DNA of 64,000 nt, from the NCBI RefSeq assembly GCF_035222275.1, contig NC_085884.1, positions 2,976,001-3,040,000 of the forward strand. Direction: 5' to 3'. Made by a program: the position numbers and the translations under genes. This document shows, one piece after another, positions 11,722-22,134 of the stretch. The notes beneath the pieces are model-generated. The model was given only the letters and a program-made list of their open reading frames with translations, ran no database searches and was not told where the DNA came from. The stretch comes from Podospora bellae-mahoneyi (Eukaryota > Ascomycota > Sordariomycetes > Sordariales > Podosporaceae). Positions within the stretch are counted from its first letter, which is position 1. Each line of letters starts with the position of its first letter.

Positions 11722-13260
11722 ATGGCGACCGTTGCGCCTCCACGGCGCTCTCGAGAGGAGTCTTTTCGCATTCATGATGACGTCCCATCGACTGGGGATA
11801 CCGAGATGAACGAACACGACTTCCAAGACGAAGAGGTCGATGATGGGGAGACAGAGCGCGGCCACGAGGCGGAGCAGGTAGAGGAACAAGAACAGGAAGA
11901 GCAGGAGGAGCAGGAGGAACCAGAGTCCGAATATACAGAGAGTTCCGACGACGACATGGCGGTCGACAGCAATATCCAGTACGACATGGACAAGCTGCAG
12001 GACAGCTTCCCTGGCTTCAGGTCGAAATACAGGTTGATCAAGAGGATCGGAGAGGGTGCGTCAAGCTTGTTCAAGTTGAGACATTGGACCAGCCAACTGA
12101 CAGACTTTGGTAACATAGGAACCTTTTCAACCGTCTACAAAGCCGAAGACCTGGCATACGACCGATACGATAACTCGTGGGACTTTGACAGAGACAGCGA
12201 CAAGTGGACACCACCACCACTGAAGAGCTACAGCGGCGACCACCAGCCTTCACGACGTCGCAAACCGAAATACGTCGCCATCAAGAAGATTTACGTGACC
12301 TCTTCCCCCACCCGCATCCTCAACGAACTCGAGCTTCTCCACGACCTCCGAGACTGCGAAAATGTTTGTCCCTTGATCACAGCTTTTCGCGCCACCGACC
12401 AAGTCGTTGCCATCCTCCCATACTTCAGGCATGCCGATTTCCGGGACTATTTCAGGAAAATGACCGTCCCTGACATCGCCATCTACCTCCGATCGCTCTT
12501 CACCGCCCTTGCCAGCGTACACAGGCAACACATCCTGCATCGCGACATCAAGCCCACCAACTTTCTCTACGACCCTGAATCACGAAGGGGTGTACTGGTC
12601 GATTTTGGCCTGGCTGAGCGCGAGGGGTCAGAGTGCAAGCCATGTCTTTGCCACGATGACTATCAGACTCGCAAAGCTCGGCTTGCAAACCACAATCCCA
12701 AGGCGACCGTTGGTGGCTATCCCAAGCAGGACACCCGGCCGTCTAGACGCGCCAACCGTGCCGGCACCCGTGGTTTCCGCGCGCCAGAAGTCTTGTTCAA
12801 GTGTACTGAACAAACCACCAAGATTGACATCTGGAGTGTTGGTGTTATTCTGTTGACTATCCTGTCGAAGCGCTTCCCTTTCTTCAATTCTGCAGACGAT
12901 GTCGAGGCTATGATTGAGATAGCGACCATTTTTGGCCGAGAGAAGATGAAGGAGGCGGGAAAGCTGCACGGGTGTGCATTCGAGACTACAATCCCAACAA
13001 TTGGATCAGGAGGTTTTAGTTTTGAAAGGATTATCCTGTGGAGCACATGTCGCAGCGACTCGGAGAAGACATTGCCTGCTGATGAGAAGTTGGCTGTCGA
13101 GTTTTTGAAGAGATGCCTGGACCTGGACCCACGGCACCGCATCAGTGCCGAGGAGGCGCTTGAGCACGAGTTTTTGCAAGTAGGGATGCTGTCTTCTAGC
13201 GAGAGGACGGGAGATGACGACGAGATGGACATTTTGCAGGTCCGAGCAAGCATTGCATGA
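11722..13260 (+). CDS. CDC7: CDC7/Hsk1-type DDK protein kinase
   Basis: Two exons, 11722-12055 and 12119-13260, giving 491 residues. It is the catalytic subunit of Dbf4-dependent kinase, which phosphorylates the MCM helicase to fire replication origins. After an acidic Glu-rich N-terminus (about 35-80) come the glycine loop GEGTFSTVYKA (from residue 110), the lysine motif VAIKK, the catalytic loop HRDIKPTNFLYD (252 on), DFG at 273-275, and APE at 333-335 after the insert usual in CDC7 kinases. The 63-nt intron splits the glycine loop between GEG and TFS. It contains no stop, so retention would insert 21 residues in the ATP-binding loop. The frame is open upstream of the ATG, but those residues have no family features and would overlap the promoter. 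Confidence 0.93.
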   Translation: MATVAPPRRSREESFRIHDDVPSTGDTEMNEHDFQDEEVDDGETERGHEAEQVEEQEQEEQEEQEEPESEYTESSDDDMAVDSNIQYDMDKLQDSFPGFRSKYRLIKRIGEGASSLFKLRHWTSQLTDFGNIGTFSTVYKAEDLAYDRYDNSWDFDRDSDKWTPPPLKSYSGDHQPSRRRKPKYVAIKKIYVTSSPTRILNELELLHDLRDCENVCPLITAFRATDQVVAILPYFRHADFRDYFRKMTVPDIAIYLRSLFTALASVHRQHILHRDIKPTNFLYDPESRRGVLVDFGLAEREGSECKPCLCHDDYQTRKARLANHNPKATVGGYPKQDTRPSRRANRAGTRGFRAPEVLFKCTEQTTKIDIWSVGVILLTILSKRFPFFNSADDVEAMIEIATIFGREKMKEAGKLHGCAFETTIPTIGSGGFSFERIILWSTCRSDSEKTLPADEKLAVEFLKRCLDLDPRHRISAEEALEHEFLQVGMLSSSERTGDDDEMDILQVRASIA

Positions 13261-13724
13261 GGCGTTGAGGTGCATGGTGAACGGAGCAAGGAGGGGGTGA
13301 AGTTTTTATTGTATATATACACACATATTCATGGCGGGGGGAGTTTGCCGGGCGATGGGGGCATTGTTGGAGTTAATGGGTCATAATACCACATGATAAA
13401 TATGAGCGATGTAATTGTGTTGTTGTCTTTTTCATGTTTTGTGCAAGTCCCCTGAACCGCCCCTTTTTTGGGTTCGTTTGTTGACCTGGCGGCCACTCAC
13501 GTGACGGCGCTGCGACTTGAGCTTGTGCCATTCTTTCCTCATTTGCTCGACCACGGTTTCATCTCAGCAGTTGCATGTCCCTCATCAAATCTGACGAAGT
13601 TTTGTTTTTGTCTTGATCGATTTTAACTTATCCCTTTCACTTGCGGTTTCAATACCCTTAATTCTCGAATAAAATCGAATAAGACCAAATTTCTGCCCCA
13701 ACACCACCATCATCACCACAGCAA
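13261..13724. other. Intergenic between CDC7 and CHL1
   Basis: About 460 bases without a gene. The part just before 13725 is A/C-rich and looks like the CHL1 leader. Confidence 0.5.
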
Positions 13725-16395
13725 ATGGCCGCGCCCACCAGTGAAGAACCGATCGACTTCCACCACCCTTACACCCCCTACCCGGTCCAGCTAGAGTTCA
13801 TGCGCACGGTCTATGATGTTCTGGAGAGAGGGAACGGCCAGGTCGGGATTTTGGAATCGCCTACTGGTACAGGGAAGTCGCTTTCGCTTATCTGCTCTGC
13901 GATCACCTGGTTGAGGAACCACAAGAGGAAGGGGCTTGATGCTGGGTTGGATGAGACGAAAAGGCAGATGGTGGGGGAGCCGGAGTGGATGGTGGAGACT
14001 ACCCTGAGAAGGAAGAGGGAGGAGTTGGTGGGGAAGTGGGAGGAGCGGGAGGAGAGGTTGGAGAGGCTGAGGAGGAAGGAAAAAGAGTTGGAGGAGAGGG
14101 GGAGGGAGAGGAAACGGGTTAGGGTTGAGGAGGGACAGATGGGGGGGAGGAAAGAGGTGGATGAGGAGGAGGAGTTTTTGGTGATGGTGGGGGGTGATGA
14201 GGATGAGAGGGATGAAGAGGGGCTGAGTAGGGAGACGAGGGAGATGATGGTTAAGGTTGGGCTGGGGAGGTGGAAGAAAGAGGAGGAGGAGAGGGATGGG
14301 GACGAGGGAGATGGGGAGGGGATAAAGGTGAGTTCCATGGTTACTGGGGGCTTAATGCAAAATATATTCTAACGAGTGGCAGATCTATTACACGTCGAGG
14401 ACGCATTCACAGCTGACGCAGTTTATTTCTGAGTTACGGCGGCCGGAGTTTCCACCATCGCTGCCGGTAGAAATACTCGAGAAAGATGGAAAAGAAGAGA
14501 CGAAAGAGACAGTCAAAGAAATCACACTATCTTCTCGGCAAAAGCTGTGCATCAACCCAACTGTTGCCCGTCTGGGTTCTGTTTCAGCAATCAACGACCG
14601 GTGCACAGAGCTTCAGCAGTCAAAATCCAAAGAGAAATGCGCGTTTATGCCCAACACGGAAAATTTAAAGCAAACCCACCAGTTCAGGGATACCACCTTG
14701 GCCACGGTGCCAGATATCGAGGACATGTACAGGATAGGGAAACAGCTGCAGGTTTGCCCTTACTATGCGTCCCGGACCGCCATACCAGGTGCTGAGATTA
14801 TCACTCTGCCGTATCCGCTGCTGCTGCAAAAGAACGCAAGAGAGGCGCTGGGGATCGAGCTGGAAGGGAGTGTCGTGATTATTGATGAAGCCCACAATAT
14901 CATGGACGCTGTGGCGAATGTGTATGCCGCCGACATCCGGCTGAGCGAGCTAAGGAGAGGCAGGCAAATGTTGGGTGTTTACGTCAAGAGGTTTGGCAAG
15001 AAGTTGAAAGGCGAGAACAGAGTCATGGTGGCCCAGATAGGCAAGGTGGTGGAATCCCTCAAGAACTGGTTGGAAACGCAGTTGCAGGTCAAGGTAGGTC
15101 CTTACTCCGCAAACTTCTGAGTCTCAAACTGACCTCTGTCCCAGAGCGACCAAGGAATCGCCGACCCAAACTCGCTCCTGAAAAGCCGCGGCGCCGACCA
15201 AATCAACCTCTACACCCTAATGAAATACATTCAAGATTCCAAACTCGCCTACAAAGTCGAAAGCTACATCGCTCATGCCGAAGACTCCCAGGACAGCTCA
15301 CCAAAATCGTCCACCCCCGTCCTCCACACCTTGGTGTCCTTCCTAGCAGCGCTCACAAACCTCAGCACCGAAGGTCGAATCTTTTACGAAAAGCTTCCAG
15401 GCGACAACCCCGACATCAAGCTTTCTTACTTGTTGCTCTCCCCCACGCACGCCTTCTCGTCCATCGCCTCGTCCGCCAGAGCGGTTATCTTAGCCGGCGG
15501 CACCATGTCCCCGTTTGAAGACTACAAAGCCCACTTGTTCCCCGAGCTGCCGGGTGGTAAGCTGACCACCCTGAGCTGTGGGCATGTCATACCCGAGACA
15601 AACTTGTTTGTGCACACTCTGGCGTCTTACAAACCTGGCGGGTTGGACACGTTTGAGTTTAGCTTTGGGAAGAGGTCGGACAAGACCATGATCAAGAACT
15701 TGGGGTTGGTGCTGTTGAATATTTGTTCTGTGGCGCCGGATGGGGTGGTGGTTTTCTTTCCTAGCTACGGGTATCTAGATGAGGTGGTGGGTGTTTGGCA
15801 GCAGGGGGAGGGGGGAGGGAAGTCGATTTGGGAGAGGTTGGAGGCGAAGAAACCGCTTTTTCGGGATGTGTCGTCGTCGACGGGTGGGGGTGCTTCTTCG
15901 ACGGATGATATTTTGGGTCGGTATTCTACCGCTGTCGATGCCCCGGATAGACCGCACAGAGGGGCGGTGCTGTTTTCCGTTATTGGGGGGAGGTTATCAG
16001 AGGGGATCAATTTCTCTGATGCGCTGTGTCGGTTGGTGTTGACTGTTGGGTTGCCGTATCCGAATTTACACTCGCCCGAGTGGAAGGCTAGGATTGAGTA
16101 TTTGGAGAGCACGTGTATTGCTAGAGGAGGAAGCAAGGAAGAGGCAAAGGTGGAAGCCAGGGAATTTTACGAAAATGCGGCCATGAGGGCGGTGAATCAG
16201 AGTATTGGACGAGCTGTGAGGCATAGGGGGGATTGGAGCGGGATTGTGCTTGTTGATCGGAGATATGGGATGGAGAGGGTGAGGGGCAAGTTACCGGGGT
16301 GGATTAGGAATGGGATGAAAGGGGAGGGAATGGATAACAGAGGGGTGGCGGGGTTGATGGGAGGGTTGGGGGCTTTTTTCAGGGGAAAGGCTTGA
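13725..16395 (+). CDS. CHL1: CHL1/DDX11-type Fe-S DNA helicase
   Basis: Three exons: 13725-14327, 14383-15093 and 15145-16395, giving 854 residues. It is an XPD-family 5'-3' DNA helicase that supports sister-chromatid cohesion and replication-fork repair. The sequence shows a Q-motif-like start ([12 protein letters not shown]), Walker A SPTGTGKS at 45-52, [11 protein letters not shown] (motif Ia), four cysteines spaced for an iron-sulfur cluster in exon 2 (within KLCIN, DRC, KCAF and VCPYYASR), DEAH at 369-372, and motif [15 protein letters not shown] near 790-802, which is characteristic of CHL1. The Arg/Glu-rich insert (about residues 80-200) is normal in place but is encoded by an almost pure purine tract. 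Introns of 55 and 51 nt keep the frame. Next to CDC7 and condensin, it forms a chromosome-maintenance trio. Confidence 0.95.
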
Positions 16396-16788
16396 GCTGG
16401 GGTGGGGCTACACACGTCTTGTTTGCCTGCCGGAGTGTCTGTTCAGCTCAAGTGTAGTCTCTGAAACGTATGTATGCGGTTAGTTGTTTGCCTGATGGCT
16501 CGTCCGTGACTCGGATGAATAGTGAGCTTTGAGTAGTTGGCAGTGTTGATGTGGGACTTGGCATTAAAGCCTCACAACTAAATACAGTCACAGGGGAATC
16601 CTACAGCTCGAACGAGATCGCAGTCACTCCGTCCTCACCGGACGAAATGTCAATAGGGTTAGGTCGGTATGCATCTTTCGGCATGTCGGACCTTGAACAT
16701 GAGACCTTAATGCTACTCACTCTGGCTTCTGTCCTGTTTCTCCCTTTTACTCTTTTCTTTGCTTTGAGATGAGCGATAACCACCCAAC
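16396..16788. other. Intergenic 3' of CHL1
   Basis: About 390 bases; nothing beyond the CHL1 3' end and the upstream flank of the decayed membrane-protein gene. Confidence 0.5.
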
Positions 16789-19278
16789 ATGGCGACATAT
16801 CTCGAGTCCAAGCCAGGCTTTATCGGCCTGCCCCAGAACTTTCTCCGCGCCGTCGGCTTGGGCATCTTCACCAAGCTCGTCCAGCGCCCTGAGCCACCCA
16901 AGTTGCTCATTCGAAAGTCGAGACGAGTTGCTTTGGCTCGAAGCGCTGTGCACATTCTTCCCGCCACGATATCCATCATCTTGATATACATCAATCTTTC
17001 TGGGCGGTTCATCGGGAGCGAACTTGAAGGACCGCAAGGAAAAGACAGCCTTAAGATGGCGCTTTTGCAGGTTGCGGCCAAGCTACAGGTGCGTGAAGTT
17101 CACGATATTGTAGTTAACGTCTCACATGCTGAGTGCTGATACCTGGCCAGGAGCTGCTGGTGGTAGGAAGTATGGGTACCATTATCTTCCACATAATTCG
17201 TCAAAGACTTTTTTCCAACGATGGAATTCCTCTCGGGTTGCTTGTCTCTGGCTGGTCGTTCAGCCAGCTTAGTTATTTCTACTCCGGGGAGTTTTGGAGT
17301 GGCGTCTTGTCTCTGTTTCAGCCACCTTCTGGTCGCCTCAGAAGCCTGGCTTTGGTGCTGCTGTTACTATTGAGTGGGATCCTCGCCTTAATGGCTGGCC
17401 CTGCGGCAGCTATCATCATGATACCGAGAATCATGGACCTGCCGGTTGGCGGAAGTGTGTTTTGGTTAAATGGTATTCATCTCTCTCCTGGTAATTTGGT
17501 GTCACAATGCTGACATGAAATGTTCAAAGGAACCGAAAACGACCTCTGGCCTAGCATCCTCGACGGCTCATATCTCGCCGACTATGACTGCTCTACTCCA
17601 GACAAGCAGCTATATGACCCCGCGTGCCCTTCTTCCAACTTTCTGCCTCTGCATTAACACTATTCCAACGCACCCCTCAAGTTCGAGACCGAGCTCATAC
17701 AGCTGGAAATGATTGATCCCAAAATACGAAAGGCCGTCTATTTCACTGTCCGGCAAGGGCCCGGCATCATCGATACTTGGTTCTACATCGCCCACGCGTC
17801 CACAGCTGCCGTGCAAGATGCTCTGCGAGACTTACACATGAAGGCATTATTGTTTTTGAAATACCGGGTTGGACATTTTGGGCGTCACAGGCCAGGTTCG
17901 TTGGAGTGGGCGGTCAGCAAGCGGTATGAAGTAGAGACAAAGTCTTCCTTGACGCGGACGGTGTGTCGACCGCTCCCTGATGTCTCGTTCGAGACCGTCA
18001 AAACCTTGATGTTTCCGCCGGTGAAGTTGGAGGAGAAGTTTGGGGATAAAGCGGATGGTTACTGGGAAGTTGATGTTGAGAAGCCTGTGAGGGAGTATCT
18101 TGGGCGCCGTAGGATTCTGATACAGGAGGGGGGCGGAACATGGCGGTTGAACCTGGAGCTAAACAAAATTCCCTCTATCATTGCAATCCCGGTGCCCTTG
18201 GATCAAGACGAAAACTTCAAGTTTGGCCTACTGGTCGCGAGACGCCAGGGGGAGAGTAACGTGTGGTGGCCCGCGACGTGTACACTGGATACTCGCTGGG
18301 GAGACGCCCGTTCGTTCTTTGAGTTTGGTGATCGATCAATGCGCTTTCACGACTTTCATCGCGGCAAAGTCACTAATCTGGTGCAGACAACCTTGGAAAC
18401 GACCAATTGGGACAACATGCTCTCTCCTTACTACAATCCTCCCAACGACTATACGATAACCCTCATAGCTCTTCATCTGAGCTGGTACGATCACCTATCT
18501 CCAGTGATACCGGCAGGTTTCATCCCCGATCACCCCGATTCACCGCTCCGAGGGACCAACCGATCAACTGTAGAGGCCCTTCTTGAAACAATCCCGGCAC
18601 ATACCTGGAGCCCACAGAATGATGTTGTTGGCATAGACACGGAAGGACTGGAGTTGGTGATATCAATGACATTTGTCGACGGGCTGTCTCGTTGCGGCAT
18701 TCCACTGAACTCTAACAGCGGCATTTTACTAGGAGGTACATGGGAAAAGGGGGCGTTGGAGAAGGGAACCAGATGGGAAATCAACAACGATAAGCCAGAC
18801 GATGTCTGGAGACTGTTCAAGTTGGGAGAGCCAACTGAAGTGTTTGCTCCTCCGGCTAGTCTTGACCTTGAGAGGTCCATTCGTATGGTAATGCGGGTGA
18901 CATTTACGGGGGTACATGATGGCAGCTGACAATTGGTTCGACTGTCTCTGCGTGGCGACCATGATGGTGCATGCACTCGCGGCTCTAATTCACACCGTCT
19001 GGGTAGTGTGGCATGCAGAGACGTCAGAGGCTTGGGATTCCATCCCTGAGATGATCGGGCTTGCGCAGAGGTCACCCCCGCCATGTGAGGACGCAGCATG
19101 TCTTGACAATATTGGGGCGGGTATTGCGTCGGTTCGTAATCTGGGCGAAGTGGCGTGGGTCGAGGTCCATGATGATAGTGGGTATGGTAGTCAGGATGGG
19201 GTGAGGTTGAGGTTTGGAGATGGGGTTAGAACCAGAGATCCCAAATGGGTGCCGAAAGCTGAAGAACGATACAGTTAG
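16789..19278 (+). pseudogene. Decayed fungal multi-helix membrane protein gene
   Basis: The exons follow at 16789-17088, 17151-17472 and 17530 onward, with good splice sites. The product resembles a family of fungal membrane proteins of unknown function: hydrophobic segments near the start (ILPATISIILIYI), a long hydrophobic stretch before the second intron (LRSLALVLLLLLSG), a large outside-like central domain, and a last helix near the end (CLCVATMMVHALAALIHTVWVVW). The frame is broken twice. A TAA at 17655-17657 sits where CAA would fit, a CpA-to-TpA change as made by RIP. A run of five Gs at 18908-18912 shifts the frame, while four Gs would give the expected FTGYMMAADNW. So either this is a young pseudogene or the assembly has an error at the G run. 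The coding texture is otherwise preserved. I cannot name a function. Confidence 0.65.
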
Positions 19279-20525
19279 TGGGTAGAGATGTTGGAATGAT
19301 GGATACCTATGCTACAGCCTGGACTATTCCCAATACATTTGGCCGATGTGTCTATCGGGAATGAAGAACAGCCCTCGACGTCGTGGTATAGCTTGGGGGG
19401 TGTAACCCTGAGCATACGCACCGTCATGTTCAAGAAGAGCCTTCAGCTCTGTTCGATTCACTTTCAAATTGTCCAAGATGCCCACCTGACGTCCAAGCGG
19501 GAACCGACAAACACTGTGGAGCCTGGATGGCAGCTGAGATTCTGCATCACGGGTAGCAACATCATCCAGACCGCTTTATCGCCGCGAACAGACTTTGATA
19601 TTCACTGTATTATTCTGAGTTTTCCTTCATCAAGGACTTCGAGGCCATTGAAGATTATTACTGGAATTGAACTATTAGTGCCAAGCCCTGTATCACAGCC
19701 CTTGTCACATTGGTTGTCTTTCCCAGAATGTGTTTTCGTGCCATGTGCGCCTCCGGATGCCAACCCCCGAGTTTCTGGAGAGCCGGCCACCGGCCGGACC
19801 ACGCCACGTTCTGCAGGCCCGGGTTCGGTGTCCAATCATTGGAAGTTTTCACCACTATCACATCTGCCTTGTGGATACCTATAGCAAGGTCATCGTCTTC
19901 ACGCTTGCACCCAGATGCCCGTCAGCAATGACATTCCCTAATTAGCAGAGTGTCCCTACAGTACGGAGAGTTCTTTCATGATTATGGGAGATGGCGCAAC
20001 AGGGAATATGTCAATGATTGTCTCATGCTGTTTTTTTCAAATAATCATGCTCTCTACAAGGTATGAAGTAGCCAAAGATGTGTGCCAGCTGTGTCCAAAA
20101 AAGCCGCAACCAACCAGACAGGCTGATCGTTTCGTCACTGGAAGCTCATCCTTCCTTCCGGATGTTCTAGACCCTGTGTATATCCCTAGATTGTGCTCCA
20201 ACGCCACATCAGAAGTGCTTTTAGCTTTCTTCAGAACTGCTCGACATATGAAGGATGCTGGATTAGGAAAGAAGAGCGGCATTGAGGCGCCTCAAGCAGA
20301 GCTGAAACCGGGACAAAGACATGGGAACTGAAGCAGTGGTCCATCTGCTGGCCACAAGTTAAACAACATGGTAGACACGGTGAGAGAGCAAAGTATAAAG
20401 AGGAGGCCACGTTCGCTCAAAGACTCGACTTTTTCACAACAAACAGATCAGCTCGAAGCATCTTACCTCCAGCTTTAATTTAAGAACCTACCGCTTATCA
20501 CTTATTCCATCTTCAAACCATCAAC
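19279..20525. other. Intergenic 5' of the lectin gene
   Basis: About 1.2 kb with only unconvincing frames. One of 191 codons at 19309-19884 has no family features and ordinary base content. The last 150 bases are the lectin promoter. Confidence 0.45.
20394..20400 (+). promoter_or_regulatory. TATA box of the lectin-like gene
   Basis: TATAAAG lies 126-132 bases upstream of the start codon, followed by a C/T- and A-rich leader. This is the expected layout of a strong fungal core promoter. Confidence 0.6.
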
Positions 20526-21724
20526 ATGTCTTCCTGCACCTGCCACGGATCCTTCCCCACCCCGGCCCAGCCGCCCAAGTACACCGACATGCAGGCCATC
20601 GCTGCCGTCGTCAACCCCGACACTGTCGACCGTGGAGACAGCGTTGACCAGCAGGTCATCCTGTTCCAGTCCCTTCCCAACGGCACCCTGGGCTTTGACC
20701 AGGTCCAGTTCAACGGCGACCATGGTGATCTCAGCAAGCAGAATGAGGATGGTGTCATTGGCTACTATGTCAACCCCTCCAAGATGGTTCCTACTCTCAA
20801 GTTCGGTTCCAGCTTGGCCACCGTGGTCTTGGATGACGTTGTAAGTCTCGGTTTCAGGAGTGACGAGAAATGGCTGATGTAGCTGACAATGAAAGGTGCG
20901 CACTTATGGCGTTTTCGAGGGAGACAGCTCCGTTTGGCTGCTCAGCCCTATCGTGATGCCCCTTGCCAACGCCACCATCCCCTACAAGTCTATCGCTGCG
21001 GCCGGTGATGGCAACAAGGCGGGAAGGCTCTTCTGGCAGGAGTAAGTGTTCTTTGGTAGTCCGGAAGGCTGAGAGTAGAGTGGGAATCATGCTGACACGG
21101 TTGCACTCGGATAGGAAGCGAAGTGGTCCCGATGGCACCTACTTCCAGCTCAAGGCTCGGGATCTCCAGTCCAGAGATGACGGTGCCGTCTGGGTCGAGG
21201 GCACCAAGGACTCCAAGGAGGGTACCCACCTTGCTGCCTTCTACGACGGCGAGGACTTTTGGGTTGTCTACCAGAACACTGCCGAGGATGACAACTCTGG
21301 CGAGGACCGCGACTTTATCAAGGCTGTTGCCCTCACCGGAACCACCCAGGGTATGTGCCATTCTTGATTCGCTAGGCCTTGGAAACCAATGCTAATTTTA
21401 CCTACCCAAGGCAACATCATCCCCGGTAGCAGCGACAAGATCAACGGCCGCATCGCACGTATCGCCGCCTGCCGCGCCGACAACAGCGACCGCGTCTGCG
21501 TCTACTTCACCGACCAGTACAACAAGCTCCACCGCAGCTGGGCCAAGTGCAACCAGGACAGCACCGTCACCTTCCAAAAGGACGTCAAGGACGTCAAGGG
21601 CTTGATCATCAACAAGAAGTCTGGCCTGTCTGCTTTGGCTTCTCCCCTTGACAAGAGGAACGTCATCTACGCTGTCACTGGCACCAACAACAAGATCAGC
21701 TTTAACTCGGATAAGTGGGAGTGA
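20526..21724 (+). CDS. Fucose-specific-lectin-like beta-propeller protein
   Basis: Four exons: 20526-20840, 20896-21041, 21115-21350 and 21411-21724, giving 336 residues. The repeated pattern of short beta strands with motifs such as WVEGTK, LAAFYDGEDFWVVYQ and RVCVYFTDQYNKLHRSW fits the fungal fucose-specific lectin family (six-bladed propeller, AAL/AFL type), which binds L-fucosyl glycans. There is no signal peptide, as in other members, so the protein is probably cytosolic or released by a non-classical route. All three introns have good donor and acceptor sites. A clear TATA box suggests strong expression. It lies 410 bases upstream of a HET-domain gene on the same strand. The family call rests on pattern and layout, not on alignment, and sugar-binding residues were not assigned. 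Confidence 0.7.
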
Positions 21725-22134
21725 GATAACTTGACTGGCGAGTTGGGGGTGAATTTGGACTCGCTGTCTGGTGTTCCGTCTGTGCTTGCTGCAACTCAGA
21801 TACAGATTGATATTTCCATTACGATTGGGGATAGGCGGGCTCAGTTTTCGATCAAGACGGAGATGTGAGGTACAAGGGGAGAATCGGTCATTTTGTATGC
21901 AAGATTTAGTTAGCAAATGGGAGTAGTTTGGAATAATTTCTTCCTATAGGCTTTGCATTGCATACGAGCGGGGTTAACCTGTGAGGCTGTGCATAAGTAC
22001 TGTGTCTGCCTGACCTCCAGCTCTCTGTGTGAGTTGCGGGGAACTCCCTCTCATCATGTCTTCCGAGTTCCCTTCTACAAAAATTCCGCCTTTCCTAGGT
22101 ACCCATTACCGCACAACCCAGCAAAGACTCGAAG
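21725..22134. other. Intergenic between lectin-like and HET genes
   Basis: About 410 bases with no gene; 3' end of the lectin-like gene and promoter of the HET gene. Confidence 0.5.

Noticed and set aside
19309-19884. 191-codon plus-strand frame
   Set aside because: No domain, signal or splice context; composition like the flanking intergenic DNA.
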